From a virus, in IMG/VR virus record IMGVR_UViG_3300031673_000015, positions 1 to 64,000 of that record: a DNA stretch of 64,000 nucleotides. One strand, written 5' to 3'. Below, piece after piece: positions 60,419 to 64,000 of this stretch. The position numbers and the translations under genes were made by a program. Under the pieces are notes generated by a model. It did not search any database, was not told the DNA's origin, and saw nothing but the letters and a program-made list of their open reading frames with translations. Each line of letters starts with the position of its first letter. Positions within the stretch are counted from its first letter, which is position 1.

Positions 60419-60846
60419 ACCTGATCCGTTCTTTGAGCAACTCTATTGTGGAGAATTACATCACCGTATACAACAATATTTCCTGCGACTACGAGATCGG
60501 CTGAATTACCCTCAAATGATTCCACTACAGCAATAAATAAGGCATCTTTAGCCTGCTGTTCCTGGGGTAGATCTTCATACGGAACCATACAAGGATGTTC
60601 CTTCTTCTTCGGATCTTTAACTTTACCATACACCCATCCAGTATCTTCTTTCTCTTTCAGCCAGCTTTCATGGAGCTCTTCCGAAGTACTTTCTGGATTA
60701 TCCAGTCGAAACTGAACACCTTTAACGGCGCTCTCCTTCTGCCAATCTGAAGCATCTGCCCAAGGGAGTTGGGAATCATCTCCTATACTAAAGCAATACG
60801 CCCGGTTCACCTCATGACATGTCTTTGCAATTTGTTCTACATTCAT
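60415..60846 (-). CDS. RyR-domain-like protein, 143 aa
   Basis: The central part 'AVKGVQFRLDNPESTSEELHESWLKEKEDTGWVYGKVKDPKKKEHPCMVPYEDLPQEQQAKDALFIAVV' closely follows the RyR domain pattern ('H..W...K...GW.YG...D...K.HP.L.PY..L......D') found in phage and bacterial small proteins. RyR-domain proteins may bind nucleotides; their role in phages is unknown. The start has an A/T-rich leader. Confidence 0.75.
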   Translation of the reverse strand: MNVEQIAKTCHEVNRAYCFSIGDDSQLPWADASDWQKESAVKGVQFRLDNPESTSEELHESWLKEKEDTGWVYGKVKDPKKKEHPCMVPYEDLPQEQQAKDALFIAVVESFEGNSADLVVAGNIVVYGDVILHNRVAQRTDQV

Positions 60847-60885
60847 AATAAAAATATTTAGTTAAAAATTAAATTAAGATTTCTA

Positions 60886-61209
60886 CTATTTAAGATTTTC
60901 AGAATTTTCTAATTTAAAATCATTATTCAATATCAAGTCTTCCATTATTGTTGCAAGAGTATCTGTTAAAATTTCATTAGTATATAATTTGGTCTGACCT
61001 ACCATAAAAAACATAACATGAACCAGCTCATGAAATAAGGTATGTAGCTGCCTATCTTCCGGTATATCTCTTCCATCAAAATAATTACATAGCTTGATTC
61101 TATTGTGATTTATATCTGCTTCTCCTAATACGCATTTACCATTACAATAATCATTATCAATTACTACATTGATAGTCTGGTTGAATAGTTTTATTTTTGT
61201 TGGTAGCAT
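60886..61209 (-). CDS. HExxH metallopeptidase-like protein, 107 aa
   Basis: 'LHTLFHELVHVMFFMVGQ' contains HELVH, the zinc site of ImmA/IrrE- and SprT-type small proteases, with 'NEILTDTLATIMEDLIL' supplying the third ligand region. Such proteins in phages often cut repressors or are inactive relatives. The ATG overlaps nothing and follows the 45-aa gene by one base. Confidence 0.65.
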   Translation of the reverse strand: MLPTKIKLFNQTINVVIDNDYCNGKCVLGEADINHNRIKLCNYFDGRDIPEDRQLHTLFHELVHVMFFMVGQTKLYTNEILTDTLATIMEDLILNNDFKLENSENLK

Positions 61210-61210
61210 C

Positions 61211-61348
61211 TTACTTTTTCTTATGCGGCCCTACCGGTATAGTAGGATGTTTGGCGTTCCATATTCTAGCGGCTTTAGCTTTAGCGGCTTTCTCATTCAT
61301 TCCCTCTCGAATGAAACGGTCTCTCATTTCTTCATATCCTTTAGGCAT
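61211..61348 (-). CDS. Small basic protein, 45 aa
   Basis: Sequence 'MPKGYEEMRDRFIREGM' followed by 'NEKAAKAKAARIWNAKHP' is the pattern of a common small phage protein family (short basic helices ending in 'KHPG'). It lies one base upstream of the metallopeptidase gene and one base downstream of the 51-aa gene, so it is part of an operon. Function unknown. Confidence 0.55.
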   Translation of the reverse strand: MPKGYEEMRDRFIREGMNEKAAKAKAARIWNAKHPTIPVGPHKKK

Positions 61349-61349
61349 C

Positions 61350-61505
61350 TTATTTAATTTCAAAAGTTATGGAAATATCTTCTTTTAATAATGGACACTC
61401 ATCATGAATCGTTTCATTCCAATACTGTTTAACCACTACTATTCCTTTAACAGCTTCACATTTCTCAAAAGTACGTAGTGGGCAATTATAACATCCATTA
61501 ACCAT
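61350..61505 (-). CDS. Small Cys-rich protein, 51 aa
   Basis: Cys at positions 5, 8, 16 and 37 ('CYNCPLRTFEKC ... HDECPLL') could bind one zinc ion. This pattern is seen in phage hypotheticals. It is packed tightly between neighbours (gaps of 1 and 8 bases). Function unknown. Confidence 0.5.
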   Translation of the reverse strand: MVNGCYNCPLRTFEKCEAVKGIVVVKQYWNETIHDECPLLKEDISITFEIK

Positions 61506-61513
61506 TATCCTCA

Positions 61514-62227
61514 TTAGGCTTCTGATTTTACAGGGTTTGTTTCTGATTCTGGACTATCCGGAATTTCTGGCATTACTTCTTCCGGAAGCTTTATATCTGT
61601 AATCCTTGGCGGTTTCTTACCTTTAATCCGAGCCATTTCCAAAATCATCCATCTCCAGGCCAGCATTGCATGATGATATACCTGTAAGTATTCATGTTCA
61701 ATGAGCTTGGGTAAATCTTCTTTTATGTTAATACTTAGATCATTAACAAATACATCCAGTTCACTCTCCAGATTATTAACCTGTATTTCATAATCAAACT
61801 TTGTAAATTTATTTGGATTGATAACAGCAAGCTTGTTCATTGCAATTTCTCCGCTATCTAGCAATATGTCTTCAAAGATGTGATTTAAAGTAACATACAC
61901 TACCTCCAGATTGTTAATAACATTATGTATGTACTGTGAATGTTTTCCCATGTCCAAATAGTCAATTTCTTTTTGGACTTCCTGCATAGTTTGACTATAA
62001 TTGTGAGCATTTTGACACAGGGCTGTATACTCTGGTTGAGATAGAGTTTTAACAAATTCCTTATCTTTATACTGAGTATGGTATGACTCCAGCTTTTTCA
62101 TAACAGTTTGGAGGGTCTTTTGGTGATGTAATATCGCTCCTTTGTTATAGTTAAGAGATTTAACCATATTGGTCACCTGGGCCATTGTATCCCGCATAAT
62201 CTTTGCAATCTTCGAATCTTGTAGCAT
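61514..62227 (-). CDS. Coiled-coil protein, 237 aa
   Basis: ATG 62227 is chosen because the longer frame to 62344 runs through the tRNA-like gene. The protein is almost wholly helical ('MAQVTNMVKSLNYNKGAILHHQKTLQTVMKKLESY', 'YDIEIQVNNLESELDVF') with a Pro-rich C-terminal tail ('LPEEVMPEIPDSPESETNP'). No enzyme motif is visible. It is the first protein gene downstream of the RNA cluster. Confidence 0.5.
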   Translation of the reverse strand: MLQDSKIAKIMRDTMAQVTNMVKSLNYNKGAILHHQKTLQTVMKKLESYHTQYKDKEFVKTLSQPEYTALCQNAHNYSQTMQEVQKEIDYLDMGKHSQYIHNVINNLEVVYVTLNHIFEDILLDSGEIAMNKLAVINPNKFTKFDYEIQVNNLESELDVFVNDLSINIKEDLPKLIEHEYLQVYHHAMLAWRWMILEMARIKGKKPPRITDIKLPEEVMPEIPDSPESETNPVKSEA

Positions 62228-62246
62228 AGTTTCTGGTTTAAATGAG

Positions 62247-62337
62247 GGCAGAAGGGGGGATTCGAACCCCCGGGTAGTAATTACTACTCCAGATCCAGTA
62301 GGAAAAGCCAGAAACCTACTGGCTATTTTACTTCCGC
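62247..62337 (-). tRNA. tRNA-like gene with class II arm, isotype unresolved, 91 nt
   Basis: Minus strand: acceptor GCGGAAG/CUUCUGC (one G-U), T-arm GGGGG-UUCGAAU-CCCCC, D-arm AGCCAG/CUGGCU with GG in the loop, and a variable-type hairpin GUAGU-AAUU-ACUAC. The anticodon arm does not fold normally: CUACU/AGUAG leaves an 8-nt loop and uses bases of the variable hairpin. A strong alternative hairpin CCAGUAGG/CCUACUGG exists. Discriminator C; CCA is not encoded. Confidence 0.55.
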
Positions 62338-62350
62338 CTACCATAATATC

Positions 62351-62370
62351 GTCCCCGCCGAAGCGGGGGC
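62351..62370 (-). terminator. GC-rich UUCG hairpin at the end of the tmRNA coding piece
   Basis: CCCCGC-UUCG-GCGGGG (minus strand) starts 5-6 bases after the tag stop codon. It has no U tract, so it may be a 3'-end cap or processing signal rather than a full terminator, since tRNA-like genes follow. Confidence 0.5.
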
Positions 62371-62374
62371 CTGA

Positions 62375-62425
62375 CTATGCAGCTACCTTGTGGCTCCATA
62401 CAGGACTTAATTGAACAACTTTGCC
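62375..62425 (-). other. tmRNA tag reading frame, GKVVQLSPVWSHKVAA*
   Basis: The resume region CUGGCAAA matches the Bacteroides-type CUGGCGAA, with resume codon GGC. The frame runs 16 codons to UAG and encodes GKVVQLSPVWSHKVAA. The last residues VAA are of the hydrophobic-Ala-Ala type seen by ClpXP-like proteases. The tag is longer than the usual host tag (GETNYALAA in Bacteroides, from memory). Confidence 0.8.
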
Positions 62426-62487
62426 AGTTATTCCTCAGTGATTTCAATTCGTGTTGTACTCTGCATGCTGTCAAAACATTCAGCCCC

Positions 62488-62734
62488 GTAAGATACGATC
62501 TGGGGGTACGCCCAGGAGAAGCCTACCACGTATGGTAACCCGGCTCCCAGGACCCCAGATCGCGAGTTCTTACAAGAGGGGAGGAAAATTCTAGTCTAAG
62601 CACCTATCATTTACGCTCCTCAACGTATGATTTATGGTACTACTAGAATCATCCCTCAAGACCATTGCCGTAAAACACCCCTTGGTCGCAAAAGCGTCCG
62701 CAGGGCTTGCGGTTGGATTTTTTATCATAAGTAG
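62488..62734 (-). other. Intervening segment of the permuted tmRNA, highly structured
   Basis: It contains 247 nt between the mature 3' and 5' ends. Three structured parts are seen on the minus strand. The first is a branched domain (62713-62650) with CCGCA/UGCGG, CGC/GCG and GACCA/UGGUC closed by AUCC/GGAU. The second is a long hairpin closed by AUUCUAGU/ACUAGAAU (about 62650-62588). The third is a hairpin closed by CGAUCUGGGG/CCCCAGAUCG (about 62560-62493) with an inner UACCA-UACG-UGGUA. It should be removed by RNase P and a 3' endonuclease. Confidence 0.65.
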
Positions 62735-62957
62735 TGGAGCTGCGGGGCTTCGAACCCCGGTCCAAACATGCTTTCCTTCACGAATATAACGAAATCAAAG
62801 AACGTATTTGTTAGAAATATATACTAAATATCTAACAAAAATAAAATTGGTCGCGTAGTTTATCTGTTCCCATCTTGTCTTATAAGAACGTCTTCTATGC
62901 AAGAGCAGACCGGCTATACTGATTACTCATACCCTAGCCTAATGATATGCACCTTTG

Positions 62958-63041
62958 ATGCAATGAAAGGATTCGAACCTTTGACCTGAAGCACGTTCTA
63001 TGCCGCGCGGCAACCGCTCTATCCAACTGAGCTACATTGCA
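62958..63041 (-). tRNA. tRNA-like gene with enlarged anticodon region, 84 nt
   Basis: Minus strand: acceptor UGCAAUG/CAUUGCA (perfect), U8-A9, D-arm GCUC-AGUUGGAUA-GAGC, T-arm AAAGG-UUCGAAU-CCUUU, discriminator U. Between D-arm and T-arm there are 33 nt where a class I tRNA has 23. The stretch contains UGCC-GCGC-GGCA and cannot be folded into a normal anticodon arm, so no anticodon is named. It may be a tRNA with a 10-nt insert, a degenerate gene or a tRNA-like RNA. Confidence 0.6.
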
Positions 63042-63048
63042 TACCTTG

Positions 63049-63121
63049 TAGCGGGGACAGGAGTCGAACCTGCAGTCGAAAGCTTATGAAGCTCTTGAGT
63101 TACCATTACTTCCACCCCGCA
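63049..63121 (-). tRNA. tRNA-Met (CAU), initiator-like
   Basis: Minus strand: acceptor U-GCGGGG / CCCCGC-U with a U1-U72 mismatch, as expected for initiator tRNAs (unpaired 1:72); anticodon arm AGAGC-UUCAUAA-GCUUU (anticodon CAU); T-arm GCAGG-UUCGACU-CCUGU; discriminator A73. The D-stem is weak (two good pairs), and the three G-C pairs of a classic initiator anticodon stem are missing. CAU could also be a lysidine-modified tRNA-Ile. CCA is not encoded. Confidence 0.75.
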
Positions 63122-63166
63122 ATAATACTGTTTTGAATCTGACTTCATTTAATTTTAATGAGAATA

Positions 63167-63198
63167 CAAAGTACTGAAAAATAAATCATATTTCCAAA
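63167..63198 (-). promoter_or_regulatory. Promoter of the RNA cluster
   Basis: On the minus strand TTTG (63198-63195), a 20-bp spacer and GTACTTTG (63174-63167) fit the Bacteroidota consensus with one mismatch. The start site would lie about 35-40 bases before the tRNA-Met gene. It may drive tRNA-Met, the 84-nt tRNA-like gene, the tmRNA and the 91-nt tRNA-like gene. Confidence 0.5.
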
Positions 63199-63239
63199 TT
63201 TTGACCTAACTTTTTAATACAAATTTTATAATAAATTGA

Positions 63240-63998
63240 TTACCTGGCAATTGGTGAATTAATATTTTTACGATCTTCTGTAGACATAGCCCCAAATCTG
63301 CTTCTTCCCATACCATGGCAATCATAACAGCGATATATAGAATACTTATTAACCGTGGTATAATAAAATTTGTTTTTTAACCATTTAATCTTTTCGCTAC
63401 CGCATCGATGGCAACGTTCTTTCTTGGCATCCATATACAATGCCAGATTGGGATGGGATTTACTGTAAGGACGAAGTTTCATATATAATTCTTCAGTAAT
63501 CTTTACATCATGTTCATTGTACCATATCATGGTATCTAGGGCTTCCTTATCTCCTTCCATACATCCTATCCATGTTTTCATACCACCAGCGTCTACTTTT
63601 CGTGGGATCCCAAACTGCCGGCATAGATAATCAAGCTTATTGGAAGAAAAAGCAAAATTGGATCTGGCTATTTTTAAAGTATCTACAGTCTGATATGGAG
63701 TAGGTGGAGCCATATCATGAAGAATGAATTTGGTATTCATTTTTAAAATGTCAAACTGATCAATATTATGTCCTATGAGAATATCAGCAGCATCTACAAA
63801 TTTCCATAATGAATTCATGATTCGAGAATCATCTCCTTTTGTAGCTTCATTTGGCTTAAGTACGTCTGAGTATATTTCGGTTTCAAACAACCATTTACCT
63901 GCCCAGGATAACATATACCATTCATCCAAGATTTGCTCTGGATTAATTATCTGTTTCCATATACCCCAAATTGCTCCTTTAGTGGGAGCATTCTCCAC
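63240..63998 (-). CDS. DEDD 3'-5' exonuclease-like protein with C-terminal zinc ribbon (cut at window edge)
   Basis: The 252 visible residues probably lack the N-terminus with the first acidic motif, because the frame reaches the window edge. 'ADILIGHNIDQFDILKMNTKF' is exonuclease motif II, 'TVDTLKIARSNFAFSSNKLDYLCRQFGI' follows as in YprB/RNase H-like exonucleases, and 'MIWYNEHDVKITEELYMKL' is motif III (HDV). The C-terminal 'CHRCGSEK...YRCYDCHGMG' is a zinc ribbon. The fold fits predicted 3'-5' exonucleases acting on DNA or RNA. It sits just upstream of the RNA cluster promoter. Confidence 0.75.
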   Translation of the reverse strand: MENAPTKGAIWGIWKQIINPEQILDEWYMLSWAGKWLFETEIYSDVLKPNEATKGDDSRIMNSLWKFVDAADILIGHNIDQFDILKMNTKFILHDMAPPTPYQTVDTLKIARSNFAFSSNKLDYLCRQFGIPRKVDAGGMKTWIGCMEGDKEALDTMIWYNEHDVKITEELYMKLRPYSKSHPNLALYMDAKKERCHRCGSEKIKWLKNKFYYTTVNKYSIYRCYDCHGMGRSRFGAMSTEDRKNINSPIAR

Positions 63999-64000
63999 AT

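Larger units (their letters stand above)
62371..62800 (-). ncRNA. ssrA: Circularly permuted two-piece tmRNA
   Basis: On the minus strand the acceptor piece (62800-62735) comes first, then an intervening segment, then the coding piece (62487-62371). Four pairings join the pieces. Acceptor GGGGCUG (62487-62481) pairs with CAGCUCC (62742-62736), discriminator A 62735. GCAUGC (62468-62463) pairs with GCAUG (62771-62767). CACGAA (62453-62448) pairs with UUCGUG (62784-62779). GAAAUC (62445-62440) pairs with GAUUUC (62796-62791). The T-arm is CGGGG-UUCGAAG-CCCCG. 'UUGACAG' follows the 5' end as in normal tmRNA. Known permuted tmRNAs come from other bacterial groups. Confidence 0.88.

Noticed and set aside
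61514-62344. N-terminal extension of the coiled-coil gene to 62344
   Set aside because: The extra 39 codons run through a folded tRNA-like gene; ATG 62227 directly after it is the better start.
62255-62487. A normal one-piece tmRNA using the T-arm at 62255-62271 as its 3' end
   Set aside because: That T-arm is followed by CUUCUGC, which pairs with GCGGAAG of its own gene and not with GGGGCUG. The only CAGCUCC is upstream at 62736-62742.
1-64000. CRISPR arrays, insertion sequences, integrase and attachment sites
   Set aside because: No regularly spaced repeats of CRISPR type, no transposase, and no integrase gene were seen. The only mobile gene is the HNH homing endonuclease at 39548.

Overview
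This window is part of the genome of a tailed double-stranded DNA phage, probably a podovirus-type phage of a Bacteroidota host. The phage assignment rests on virion genes, a lytic replication module and a lysis cassette. The host assignment rests on Bacteroidota-type promoters (TTTG, 19-20 bp, TAnnTTTG), mostly A/T-rich leaders without Shine-Dalgarno sites on the plus strand, and a tmRNA whose resume codon and flanks resemble the Bacteroides type. Terminase, portal and major capsid genes are not seen, so the genome continues beyond the window. The right-edge gene is cut.

Layout: (1) 1-24.8 kb, plus strand: virion module with a partial structural gene, a 1.5-kaa tail protein, an HU/IHF-like protein, two probable ejected proteins (575 and 2301 aa, the latter with an embedded methyltransferase-like domain), several small proteins and four long fibre or adhesin genes. 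(2) 24.8-41.5 kb, plus strand: replication, recombination and nucleotide module (DnaB-like helicase, primase, NinG/HNH-like nuclease, dNMP kinase, UvsW-like helicase, family A polymerase with a UDG-like N-terminus, ssDNA-binding candidate, NinB-like protein, HD phosphohydrolase, SbcD/SbcC pair, homing endonuclease, PD-(D/E)XK nuclease). (3) 41.5-45.5 kb: amidase, spanin-like pair, half-size PnuC-like protein, truncated PAPS-reductase-like gene, RNase H, Dda/RecD-like helicase, terminator. (4) 45.5-53.9 kb, minus strand: accessory genes, including a radical SAM enzyme and many small unknowns. (5) 53.9-55.2 kb: long non-coding region with a structured RNA, iterons, palindromes and direct repeats; an origin or divergent control region is likely. 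(6) 55.2-60 kb, plus strand: small accessory genes ending at strong hairpins. (7) 60.1-64 kb, minus strand: small genes, an RNA cluster and a DEDD exonuclease-like gene.

Two RNA features stand out. First, 62.37-62.80 kb encodes a circularly permuted, two-piece tmRNA. The T-arm and 3' acceptor strand lie upstream of the 5' acceptor strand and tag frame. Three separate helices reunite the pieces: the acceptor stem, the GCAUG helix, and the CACGAA plus GAAAUC helices. The predicted tag is GKVVQLSPVWSHKVAA. Second, five minus-strand genes between 49.9 and 52.4 kb end in a compact tRNA-like minihelix (T-arm stacked on a 5-bp acceptor-like stem). Its first paired base is always the third base of the gene's stop codon, and the pairing covaries between UAG and UAA. 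These look like built-in RNase P/RNase Z-type punctuation or 3'-end elements. With a phage tmRNA nearby, cleavage at stop codons coupled to trans-translation is a testable idea, but it is inference.
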